DNA of 64,000 nucleotides, taken from NCBI GenBank assembly GCA_002270565.1, contig NQMI01000126.1:62001-126000 (forward strand). Reading direction: 5' to 3'. The notes under the pieces are model-generated. The model had not been told where the DNA came from. It made no database searches and saw only the letters and a list, made by a program, of their open reading frames with translations. Positions within the stretch are counted from its first letter, which is position 1, and every line of letters begins with the position of its first letter. Position numbers and translations under genes: made by a program. The DNA comes from Stenocarpella maydis. Taxonomy: Eukaryota > Ascomycota > Sordariomycetes > Diaporthales > Diaporthaceae. Below, piece after piece: positions 1 through 9,152 of the stretch.

Positions 1-119
1 AGGGTTAGCTATAATAGTTGCTAATTGTTGTCTTTATAATCAGTAGCTCCACATTATAACTCCTTAAACCGGGTCCTCCGTTGGGTGCTAATATTAATAT
101 AAATAGCAAGCTAGCGAAT

Positions 120-177
120 CTAATTAGTATTATTAGTATATAAAATGATTAGAATATAAATTAGGATAACTGCTTAC
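120..177 (-). other. Intron in decayed hAT reading, doubled-branch-point family
   Basis: On the minus strand it starts GTAAGCAG, contains TATCCTAATTTATATTCTAATC and ends ACTAATTAG. The coding reading ...GDYSWVLFR stops exactly at its donor. It is one of at least seven short introns in this block with two CCTAAT/CTAAT-type branch-point motifs. Confidence 0.55.
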
Positions 178-903
178 TCGAAATAATACCCAACTATAGT
201 CCCCTCTACCCTCATCTGATACCTGAAGAATCAAGGCTTCTAGGTCCTCTAGCCTATACTGCTTGATCTTGGCCCTTATTTCAGCCCTTAGGACATTCAT
301 CTTACTATAAAACGCCCCCTTGCTAAGTTATAGAGAGTAGCTAGTATAAGGAAGCTGGTATATAATAGGAATATACTGGTTGTAAGGTAACTTCCTATTA
401 ATTAACTATCTTATAATAGCTGCAGAAAAGTTCTTTGCATTATTAGTAGTAATATAGAAGATCTTTACTTCTAAGTTTAATGCTTCTAGTATTTCAGCTG
501 TAAGCTGTAATATGGTATTCCTATTGGAGGAGGAGTTATGCTGCTTAATATTAATAAGTATGTAGTGAAGATTCCAGTTCTTATCTATAAATGTAATAAC
601 TATACCCTATAAAGACTATTTAAGAGCTTTATAGGACTAGCTATTAACAACTAAGGAAACTTTAGCATTTGGATGCTTTTGTAAGAGTATTTGCTATATG
701 CTCTCCTAAGCGAGATTACGCAGAACCTTATATAAGGTTTTTATATTAAATCCTTTCTTACTAAATGGGTTGCTGATGGAGTATAGTTGTAGGAATATAG
801 GATTCTTGCTTATATTTATGCCTTTACCTAATGTAATAAGCATTTTAATAAGATGCTCTTGTTATTAATGAGGAGACCATGTGATAGTTAGGAGTAGAGC
901 TAC

Positions 904-967
904 CTATAATATTGATTAGGATAATAATTAGGATAATGATTAGAATAAAATAATTATATAAGTATAC
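904..967 (-). other. Intron in decayed hAT reading, doubled-branch-point family
   Basis: On the minus strand it starts GTATAC, carries TCTAATC then two TATCCTAAT motifs, and ends ATTATAG. It lies just upstream of the reading ALLLTITWSPH of the hAT relic. Confidence 0.5.
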
Positions 968-1008
968 CAGGTTATTATATTTTAATTTCCAAAACTCTCT
1001 TAAGTTAG

Positions 1009-1009
1009 N
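1009..1009. other. Single unresolved base (N)
   Basis: An N lies between the hAT relic and the next decayed gene. No obvious duplication flanks it. Confidence 0.95.
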
Positions 1010-1718
1010 AGCTAATACTTTTTTTTAGCAGGGCTTTAGTATACATTACATATAAAGAGGACAATAATATTACTAAAGGACCTTTAGCTATTGAAAATTA
1101 TAAGCAATAAGCTAAAAGGAAATATAATAACTTGATGAATTTATTATTTATTACTAGCAATAAAAGGCCTATCCTAATCACTATCCTAATCATAATTCAA
1201 TCCGGCTGCTAATCTACTCTGCTATTTTATCTAATCGCTCTAATGCTACCTAGTAGTCTAGCTAAGGGTTTGGTATACCATTATTGCTCTATAAGGTAAG
1301 GTAGTCCCCATTTAAGGTTATATTTTTTCCCTTATAGAATACTACCTAATATATATCCTGGATCTTCCAGCCCTTAACTAATGCAATAGTAAGGCTATAT
1401 TTACAATCGCGAATGCTTGGGAGAGTTCCGGGGGTAAGGATAGTGGGCTTCCTGCTTATAAAGGCTATATATATTCCCTAATTAATATTCTAACTAAAAT
1501 TCTAGACAGAATTGATATGGAATTAGGAAGAGAGATTTATATAGCGGGTAGGTGGGCTAACTCTCTTATGACGGCCTCTAAGGCTGAGGTAGCGATTAAA
1601 GAATGAAGATAATCTAGTTATTGTTAGTGAATATTTTATAAAATAAATATAATTATAATCTTACCCATCCTTAATCATTTTACTTCTACCCATATAAATT
1701 ACCCGGGTGTAGAAGTAG

Positions 1719-1771
1719 CTGCACTTATAATTCATTAGATTAGGATATGAGTTAGGATAAATTATACTTAC
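1719..1771 (-). other. Intron in decayed gene (repeat copy A)
   Basis: On the minus strand it runs from GTAAGTATAATTTATCC through CTAACTC and ATATCCTAATC to AAGTGCAG. The donor is a perfect consensus. Confidence 0.55.
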
Positions 1772-2024
1772 TGTTAAGTATCCTGCTTATGAATATACTT
1801 CAGTTTTTTAGCTGCTACCTTCTTTATTCCATTCTGTATTATTTGGGGCTTTTTTGGCAGCTATTTCTTAGTTTGAATAATCTCACGCTAGATTACTGCN
1901 ACTAAAGAATGAAGATAATCTGGTTATTATTAGTGAATATTTTATGAAATAAATATAATTATAATCTTACCTATTTTTAATTATTTTACCTCTACTTATA
2001 TAAATTGCCTAGGTATAGAAGTAG

Positions 2025-2077
2025 CTGCGCCTATAATTCATTAGATTAGGATATAAGTTAGGATAAATTATACTTAC
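2025..2077 (-). other. Intron in decayed gene (repeat copy B)
   Basis: This is the counterpart of the intron at 1719-1771 in the second repeat copy, with the same donor and doubled branch-point motif. Confidence 0.5.
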
Positions 2078-2619
2078 TATTAAGCATCCTGCTTATAAAT
2101 ATACTTAGTTTTTTAGCTGCTACCTCTTTATTCCATTCGTATATCATCCTAAGGCTTTTTTAGCAGGCTATTTCTTGGTTTGAATAATCTCACGCTAGAT
2201 TACTGCTTCTAGGAGAGTAAGTATCTCCCAGATATTTAGGAAGGGAAGAATATAAGGCTAGGGATTAGTACTAATATAGATATAGTTATTCTTAGGTAAA
2301 TCTTCCTAATTAGATTTAAGGTAATCTTTAGATCTTTATTTATTTAAGAGATTCTAAAAGATATTATGGAATTACCACTCTTGCTTCTTAGCTAATTTAT
2401 TAAAGCGGAGGTCCTCCTTAAACTATAAAGGACTATCAGGAAAGCATTCCAGGTAGACCTAATAAGCTCTAAGGAAATTAAAAGCTTAGCTAGACTAGTA
2501 TTAAATAGCCTAGAGCTTTATATATAGCCCTTATAGAGCTATCTTCCAGTAGCTCTAAAATAAATAAAGTAAAGCTTTTCTAATTATACTTATAAAAGCT
2601 TGCCCCTAAATATATATAG

Positions 2620-2656
2620 CTGGTTGTAATTAGGATAGAGATTAGGATAAATTTAC
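2620..2656 (-). other. Short intron in decayed gene
   Basis: On the minus strand it runs GTAAATTTATCC, TAATCTC, TATCCTAATTACAACCAG. At 37 nt it is very short; the true acceptor may lie further downstream. Confidence 0.4.
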
Positions 2657-3053
2657 TCCAATCTCTTAGACTTGCTTTTTCAAGTCCTTACTAGGCTTCA
2701 GGTAAACTAACTCATCCAGGTATCTCTTATTAGTATGAATTTACTATAATACTTATATAATATCCTTAATGGTAGCAGAGAAACTCCTTTTATTTTAAGT
2801 AAGAGAGTAATAGCTAGCTATTATTTAAATAACTGCAGACTCTTAAGTAGAATTAGGAGCATTTTCCTGGTAGAGATCTAATATACCCCTAATAAGATTA
2901 TAGGAGTGGGCATTTTCCTCTATATTATATTAAGTAATATTGTATTGCTTAATCTGCTGGACCTCCTCTTCTGTTTTAGCTTTAATTACCTAATCTGCAT
3001 CCTCATTAGTAGTAAGGATTCTGTGATTTTGGGTAATTTGGTCCGGGTGGGAG

Positions 3054-3115
3054 CTGTTATTATAGCTTTAAGGATTAGGATATTGATTAGGATAAGTTTA
3101 ATATAATAAACTTAC
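3054..3115 (-). other. Intron in decayed gene, doubled branch point
   Basis: On the minus strand it starts GTAAGTTTATT, carries TATCCTAATC twice with two bases between, and ends ATAATAACAG. Flanking blocks read as coding in consistent style. Confidence 0.55.
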
Positions 3116-3360
3116 TACTTAGTGTTTACCCTTTCTTAATAGTGCTTTTTAAGTAGCTTACACGTAGGTTGAGATGCAGCTTTCCATTCTTCATTATTCT
3201 GCAGATCTTTAAGGGCTTGGTTAACTACCTTAGTAACCTTATCTTTTACCTTGTGGACTTCTTTTTCTTATTCAGTTATTGCCTGGACTTGCTTGTTAGC
3301 TTTAACTATATGAGGGTTTTGCAAGTACTCCTTATTACATTTATATTTTAGCATATTGGG

Positions 3361-3418
3361 CTAAGAAAAATTAATTAGGATAATGATTAGGACATTTATA
3401 GCATTAAATAATATTTAC
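3361..3418 (-). other. Intron in decayed gene, doubled branch point
   Basis: On the minus strand it starts GTAAATATT, carries GTCCTAATC and TATCCTAAT, and ends TTTTTCTTAG. Downstream, the reading PNMLKYKCNK begins directly after the AG. Confidence 0.55.
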
Positions 3419-3802
3419 TAGTTGCATATAGTATCTGTAAAAATTTAGGGGATTTTTCTTAGGTGATGTTAAGTTAGTAGAAGGTAAGTTGGCTGCTGCT
3501 TCTAACGCGCGTTTTTATGGTGGGGTGCAGCCGTGCACGGGCCACCTAGCGCTATACTAAGCTGCTGCTGCAGTAGGTCCCTAACAACCAAAACAGTAAC
3601 AACTTCCAACCTAAACAACTACCTACCAACAACTATACAAAAAACAAACCTACTGGTATATATATAATATTTTATTTAATAATATTCTTTTTAACTAATA
3701 TTTATTTTAAAATAGGTTTTTTAGTTACTAGCCGACCTCTGCAAGCTGCAGCTAAGGCTGCATTCTTAACTATACTACTTTTTCCTGCTGCTAAGCCCGC
3801 AA

Positions 3803-4340
3803 GTAAGTTTCATTTATCCTAATCGTTACAATTCTTCTATATCCAAAGCTTAATGAAGAGCCCCAATCAAAAAATACCGAGCCCGGCTACTTAGAAAGGC
3901 AAAAAGGAGTAAGCCAGATACTTCCCCCCTACTATAGACTATACAGCAAGAGCAGCATTGCGAAGTTTCAAAGCGCCTATAGTAATATATATTAGTTAAA
4001 TTATTTCATATATTTCAGCTATATCTAGAGTCCGATCTTAGCCTGTAATATATTATTAATCTAAGCCTTTATGGCTATCCGGAGAATAGGGATGTAGCTA
4101 TAACCCAACCGATCGTCCCTCGCCAGCTGCCATAGGAGGCTTACTAAGGAATACAGACTACACGCTAAAGGATAATCATCTCAATCAGATCCTAATCAAT
4201 AAGTGATTATTTAATAGCTGCCAATCTATATGCTATCTATGGAAAGCGCATTACTATTATACAAAAGGATTTTAAGCTTGCTAATACAGTCTATAAGATT
4301 ATATAGGGTTATCATATTATCCGGTTAACTAGATAGATGA
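3803..4340 (+). pseudogene. RIP-decayed histone-H3-like reading
   Basis: At 4223-4282 the plus strand reads NLYAIYGKRITIIQKDF followed by KLA. Histone H3 and CENP-A end with NLCAIHAKRVTI, KD and QLA; I count 12 identities in 20 positions. Further upstream are LESDLSL* (about 4020-4046, compare KSDLRFQ of H3) and LP*EAY* (about 4132-4152, compare LQESVEAYL). Two intron-like segments interrupt it: 3803-3848, starting GTAAGTTTCATTTATCCTAATC, and one ending TTTAATAG at 4217. The spacing between anchors is longer than in H3, so extra intron or inserted sequence must be assumed. It could be an old H3 or CENP-A copy caught in repeats. The C-terminal match is good; the rest is tentative. Confidence 0.45.
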
Positions 4341-4516
4341 ATAATTATTAGGTGCCTTTAGAGGGCGGAAAGAAACTGCCTGCGTAGTAACCAAATAGTA
4401 AAAATAAGATATATTAGAAAGATTCTATATCATTCCGTTCTAATCTGCGTTCTAATTAGATATATAGGATAGAAGCTTAATAGAGCAATCGAAGATTTTA
4501 CATTAATGAAATTAAA

Positions 4517-4612
4517 ACCCGTGGGTACCCGCTAAGGACCCATGGGTAATTTTATCCCTGCAATTACCCACGGGTCCTCGGGTACCCATTTGGAAATTAC
4601 CCACCCGCGGGT
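4517..4612. repeat. Cluster of ACCCNNGGGT palindromes at the AT/GC boundary
   Basis: Four near-identical palindromic units, ACCCGTGGGT (4517), ACCCATGGGT (4538), ACCCACGGGT (4566) and ACCCGCGGGT (4603), alternate with GGGTAATT and AATTACCC arms, and a GGGTACCC lies between. The whole could fold into several alternative hairpins. Confidence 0.7.
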
Positions 4613-6356
4613 AATTCCTGGGCCTAGCTGGAGCCCTGGGCCTGATGATGCGAAGGATGGTTTCTTTCGAAGGGAAGAGGTGCTTGCACCCCCCCCCCTG
4701 TATTTTTGTGAGCAGCAGTGTCGGTAATGGGAGTAGCACAGAGATGGGCAGCGTCCATGTGGCTGACCTCCTCTTGACGTCTTCGTTAGGGTCCAGCTTC
4801 GTTACAAATTATACGGCAACTTGCTCACCCCAGCCTCATAGTCATTGGTTGTCTGTCTGCGAAGAGAACCCAGTTGCTGGTTCTGTGTCCGCGACACTTG
4901 AACGCACTTTGTTGGCTTCTGTCGATGCGGGAGGCTTCAAGGGTGGGAGCCGAGGGGCTTGTGATGGGTGTATCTGGCTCGTGCGCGGCATAACTAAGGA
5001 TAGTGGTATTATAAACCGTTTGACTCGGCTGGGACACAGCCGGGCTGGAGTTGAGACATAGGGCCCGGTATTTGACGTAGTAGACCTGAAGCTGGTTATG
5101 GGGGGGGGGGGTTCTCCTGACCAGCTGGCCCTGTCTCCCCGGTTGGAGCTCCAGATACTCGATCATTTGTTGGAGAGAAGTCAACTGATCTGGGCCACCG
5201 ATCGCTTCTGCTGCTGCCTTTTTAAGAGCTTCATGTATAGGCCCATTAAGGCCTGCCAGTACATGACTTGGTATTGGCATAATGACGGTGGTTATATGCC
5301 ACGGGGTGCAGGGTGCTCAAGGTTTTTCGTCAATGGGGGAAGGAAACACTTGGTGTATTTTGAATGATGATCACAGGGCGTGTGTATCGACAGTTTATGC
5401 GGTGGGATGGCTGGTTCATTGGTGAATCGATGTTGGTGGTAGGATAACCACTCACCGCAGGCTGGATCCTCGAGGCAGTGCGTGTCACCTCAATGTGCAT
5501 GCAGGTGTGGTGGCACACAAGAGTACGTGCATGGCCTAGGCACGTGTACTTGACTGAGCAAGTGTATCCCCACGTGCAGAAAAGGGCGTGGTGGGCCGCC
5601 CCAGGTTGTCGGGGCCTAGCTACAGCCGAGCCAAGCACCGTACTCCATACTTGGAGTTCCTCGACAAGCCCACCGTCACCCCCACCGCCCCTGCCCATAC
5701 GGCCCGGCGCTCTGACGGCGCGTGCTACTTGCTGCACCCGAACGATAGACCATGAGCCAGAAGGGACCGGCTCTCACTCAACAAAGCAGAGTCCTGCCCT
5801 CGCAGTTCTTCGAGCAAGTAGTCTCCAGGCGGGACCTCCGCAGACCTGCGAGCCGAGGCGGAATACCGAGGTAATGGTGCCGGAGCAGGATGAGCCTCTC
5901 CTGTGGCCCCGGCCCTGGGGCGAAATGTCTTATCTCCTCGCACCCTCTCCTCCTGCCCAGCCAGCCTCAACCTCTCCGGACCTTCTGCCCTCTGCCCTCA
6001 GCCCCCCGTAGATGAAGCCAAGGTCCCGCCTCCAGAGAGACACCATAGCAGGAACGGCACAGCATCCCCGTGACCCTGACCTTATCCCGCCCGCCCTGCC
6101 CTCGACTGCTTCTCAGTGAAAAGCTTTTGGCCGCCAAGGAGCTAGCACGATACCGCTGACGCCAACCGCCCGAGTCCTCTCCTCCGCGGCGGTTTGCTTG
6201 ATCTCCCAGAAGCCTGACGGCAAATGCAGTTCAGGGTCGAGTTCTTCAGTCTTCTCCCCAAGTCCCCTCGCTGGGTCCCTGCCGCGCATGCAGCTCTTTT
6301 GTTTGAGTCTGACGTATCTCGGGACTGAACAGGGACCTTGACAGTTCATGCTCTGA
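4613..6356. other. Gene-free interval
   Basis: GC-rich DNA with no family I recognise. Long open frames on both strands lack introns, motifs or conserved segments. Homopolymer tracts of 10 C at 4689-4698 and 12 G at 5100-5111 are present. The right end is the permease promoter. Confidence 0.5.
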
Positions 6357-6390
6357 GACGAAAAGACGAAAAGACGAAAAGACGAAAAAA
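6357..6390 (+). repeat. GACGAAAA tandem repeat in permease leader
   Basis: Four GACGAAAA units end 22 bases before the permease ATG, so they probably lie in its 5' untranslated region. Confidence 0.8.
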
Positions 6391-6412
6391 GCGAGAACAT
6401 ATAATAGCAACA

Positions 6413-8994
6413 ATGGCGTCGTCTACCGGCGTCGATGTTGCTCCCCCCGCCTACCCGGCCGACGATGAGAAGGCCGTTGTGGGGAGGGCCCGGTCCGACC
6501 GCAGCAGCTCCATCGCGTCCATGGGCCACCGCGATGGCACCGCCCGGAAGCTCAAGTCTCGCCATAGTAAGCTGCTCCTGGATACCTTTCTTACCCGGCT
6601 CCGTCAGCCCCCAGTGGCAGACTCGTGCTGTGATCGTAGGCCGTGTCACGGGCTATCAAGATAGCATCGACAGACCACATACAGCCTGTGACATTAATCA
6701 TGAGGAGGAGCGGGGTGGTCCTCTTCACAAAGGACCATGTGATAAGTCCATACTACTGTTTCGTGTCAAAGCTGACAGCATACGTCGCAGTTCAGCTCAT
6801 TGGTATAGGTGGTACTATTGGTACTGCTCTCTACGTCCAAATTGGCAGGGGCCTACTGAATGGCGGGCCGGCGTCGCTGTTCCTGGCCTTTTCGATATGG
6901 TAAACACCAGCCTGATGAGATATGCCTGTTTGCCAGGGGCTGACCCAGCGACCAGGTGCACATTCATCCTGGCCGTGACAATGTGCAGTAAGCAGCTTCC
7001 GGAGTCATTTTGTTACCCGCTTGAGGATAATAAACTGCCCTGGATCCTATTTCTTCAACGCCATGACTATACCGTGCCCCTATCTACGCTGTGTTTGAAT
7101 GGACTTCTTCTATGGTACTTTGAAAAGCTGACTCCTAATGCTGCAGTGGCCGAGATGGTAAGCCAGGCCATCCCCTCTGGGGGGGGGGGCGGTACATGAT
7201 TCACTAATTCCCAGACAGGTGACTTATCTTCCCATCTCGAGCCCTTTTATTCGCTTTGCTGGCCGCTACGTTGACGAGGCCTTCGGCTTCGCTGCCGGGT
7301 GGAACTTCTTCGTGTTTGAGGCTGCCCTGGTGCCCTTTGAGATCACGGCGTGCAACGTGATTATCCACTACTGGAGTCAGCCTCAACCCTTCATCCCCAG
7401 CCGCTACATCATGAGCCTGTCAGCTGACGCCGACATGCCTAGGCGACGTTGTGCCTGCTGGTGGCATTATAGCCATCGTCATTGTTCTGTATGGGTAAGT
7501 CAAGGCCGGCACTCGCCTTCGTCTGCCCGCGCGATTCTCGTGCGTCTGACACCTATCTCCCCAGGCTCATCAACCTGCTCGCGGTGCAGTGGTACGGCGA
7601 GAGTGAATTCTGGGCGGCCTTGGGAAAAGTGCTCTTGATTATCGCCCTGATCTTGTTCACCTTCATAGCGATGCTGGGCGGAAACCCCCTCGGCGAGAGG
7701 TTTGGCTTCAAGTACTGGCAGGAGCCCGGCGCCTTTGCTGAGCTCTACCGAACGGGATCACTAGGCAGATTCCTTGGATTCCTCCAGTGCCTCATCCAGG
7801 CCTCATTTACTATCGCAGGGTAAGCACGACAACAAAGAGCAGGAACAGACCGTTGGGACCGATTCCTAACGCCAAGGTACTCACTCCTTCAGACCAGATT
7901 ATGTTTCCATGGCGGCGGGAGAGGCAGAGAACCCCAGGGTGGTTATGCCTCGCGCATTCAATGCTGTGTTCTACCGCCTGACGGCCTTCTTCGTCCTTGG
8001 GAGCTTGGCGGTCGGGATTCTCGTCCCCTATACTGACGAGGAGCTGGCAACGGCCTTCAGCTCTGGTGCCCCCGGTGCTGCGGCTTCCCCTTATGTGGTT
8101 GCTATGAACAGGCTGAAAATCACTGTTCTCCCTGATAGTAAGTCCAACCCCCCCCCCCGGTGGGTATTTGTTTCTCTCTTTCTGTTAGCTCGTTGACCTG
8201 ATGTGACTTAGTCGTAAACGCCATGGTGCTCACGGCCGCATTCAGCGCAGGCAACAGCTACGTCTACTGTGCCTCGCGGTCGCTCTACGGCCTGGCGCTC
8301 GAGGGCAAGGCGCCCAAGATCTTCCTCAGGTGCACGCGCAACGGCGTGCCGGTCTACTCGGTCCTGCTAGTCCTGCTCATCTCGCTGCTATCCTTCCTAC
8401 AGGTCTCCAACAATGCGGCCGTCGTGCTCTCCTGGTTTGTCTCGCTCGTCACCGCGAGCCAGCTTCTCAATTTTAGTGTCATGTGCTTCACTTACATCCG
8501 ATTCTACAAGGCTCTCGAGGCGCAGGGCATTTCGCGGGACAGCCTGCCCTACAAGGGCCCGCTGCCGCAGCCCTTTGCCGCCTGGTATGGCCTTGTCGGC
8601 TGTTTTATCATGGCTTTTGTGGGCGGGTACACCGTTTTCCTGCCGGGGTCGTGGGATGTGCCGACATTCCTCTTCTCGTGAGTTGCCTCTCCCAAGGAGT
8701 ACTTGTGTCCTCCCTTCCGTATCTAATCGGCTTGTGCAACAGCTACACCATGATCGCAGTTTGCCCTCTTCTTTATATCGGCTGGAAGGTATTGAAGCGG
8801 TCAAAGCTCTATAAGCCAGAAGAGGTTGACTTGGTGAAGAACCTGGACGAAATCGAAGAATACGAAGCCAACTATGCCCCGCGCCCAGCCAAGTATGTTA
8901 CTCCAACCCCTTTATAAGCCGAATTGCTTCAGTGAACTGACACGCGGTCCCCAGGGGCGCCTTCGAGAGGGCTCTGGACTTCCTCTTCGGATAG
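6413..8994 (+). CDS. Amino-acid permease, AAT family (11 exons)
   Basis: Proton-coupled amino-acid transporter of the fungal AAT family (APC superfamily), expected in the plasma membrane with 12 helices. Exons: 6413-6566, 6791-6899, 6956-6987, 7147-7157, 7219-7375, 7443-7494, 7565-7819, 7893-8137, 8212-8677, 8743-8892, 8955-8994; the joined frame gives 556 residues. The N-terminal cytosolic tail is followed by IQLIGIGGTIGTALYV (helix 1 substrate-binding glycines), AEMVTYLPISSPFIRFAGR, PDYVSMAAGEAENPR and SYVYCASRSLYGLA, all family hallmarks. The C-terminal tail has EEVDLVKNLDEIEEYEANY. Exon 4 is only 11 nt. Introns 1 and 3 are long and resemble introner-like elements; the others are 55-75 nt. 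Substrate cannot be fixed from sequence; a Dip5/Gap1-type broad permease is likely. Confidence 0.93.
6567..6790 (+). mobile_element. Permease intron 1, possible introner-like element
   Basis: It is 224 nt long. Its first part, GTAAGCTGCTCCTGGA then TTTCTTACCCGGCT, resembles the start of permease intron 3 (GTAAGCAGCTTCCGGAG then TTTTGTTACCCGCTT). The rest has diverged, so membership in the element family is tentative. Confidence 0.35.
6988..7146 (+). mobile_element. Permease intron 3, introner-like element copy 1
   Basis: A 159-nt intron with near-identical ends and interior blocks to the lactonase intron at 18979-19141: GTAAGCAGCTTC, GGAGTCATTTT, AGGATAAT, CGCTGTGTTTGAAT, AATGCTGCAG. The host genes are unrelated. 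Splicing here joins ...TMC to MAEMVTYLP in frame. The intron is flanked by TGCAGT at both ends (last exon bases plus donor; acceptor plus next base), which could be a target-site duplication. Confidence 0.7.
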
Positions 8995-9152
8995 TAATTG
9001 CGCACTTCCTGGTCTCATGCCTGTCCTCGGGGTTCGGTCGGAGGTGACAATGGGACCGGTATTTGCGGACCATGTAAATCTGAGAAATTTGGATAAATCT
9101 TCACCAACATGGGCCGCTCGTCTATCAGGGGAAAGGCCTGGGAAGCGCCATA

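Larger units (their letters stand above)
1..1000 (-). pseudogene. RIP-decayed hAT-family transposase (partial)
   Basis: Read on the minus strand, 600 down to 421 gives a peptide with the pieces VITFIDKNWNLHYILINIK and then IFYITTNNAKNFSAAII. This matches the hAT transposase core, where a 'hFID.NW.L..I' segment is followed by 'ITTDNAxNN'. The usual Asp of TDNA reads Asn here. Upstream pieces include HLIKMLITLGKGINISKNP. Stops inside VSLVVNS*SYKALK*SL* fall where Trp/Gln codons are expected. Two introns are visible (120-177 and 904-967). The C-terminal part runs off the left edge. hAT elements move by cut-and-paste; this copy cannot encode an active enzyme. Confidence 0.65.
1598..2206. repeat. 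Direct repeat of about 302 bp across an N
   Basis: Copy A is 1598-1899 and copy B is 1904-2206. They align end to end and differ mostly by C/T and G/A changes plus a few short indels. Both contain the same intron (1719-1771 and 2025-2077). The N at 1900 lies exactly between them, so this may be two contig ends from diverged repeat copies or a true tandem duplication. Confidence 0.75.
1190..3430 (-). pseudogene. RIP-decayed multi-exon gene of unknown family
   Basis: I do not recognise the family. On the minus strand, exon-like blocks lie at about 3360-3116, 3053-2657, 2619-2078 and 1718-1190, separated by GT-AG introns. Readable pieces include PNMLKYKCNKEYLQNPHIVK, NEEWKAASQPTCKLLKKHY, SYNLIRGILDLYQENAPNS, FNKLAKKQEW, IYISTNP and VVFYKGKNITLNGDYLTL. 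Nearly every internal stop sits where Gln or Trp would fit, so the frame was once open and was broken by C-to-T change. The last exon ends with TGA at 1190, next to a CCTAATC motif in opposite orientation. One or two frameshifts are present near 2470. Its position beside a hAT relic suggests a repeated or transposon-linked gene. Confidence 0.55.
1..4480. repeat. AT-rich, RIP-like repeat block
   Basis: The stretch is strongly AT-rich and changes abruptly to GC-rich DNA near position 4490. It holds no intact gene. Coding-like readings on both strands are broken by TAA/TAG codons where CAA, CAG or TGG would fit, which is what RIP produces in repeated DNA of ascomycetes. Short introns are still recognisable inside the decayed readings. 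Two single-N positions (1009, 1900) suggest unresolved repeat assembly. Confidence 0.85.

Noticed and set aside
1..20. Left end begins AGGGTTAG, reminiscent of TTAGGG telomere repeats
   Set aside because: Only one partial unit; the following sequence is a transposon relic.
4825..5280. 151-codon minus-strand open frame
   Set aside because: No recognisable domain, ends against a poly-G tract and overlaps other open frames; GC-rich DNA gives such frames by chance.
5330..6011. Overlapping open frames on both strands (135 and 177 codons)
   Set aside because: Low-complexity translations, no conserved motif, no exon structure.
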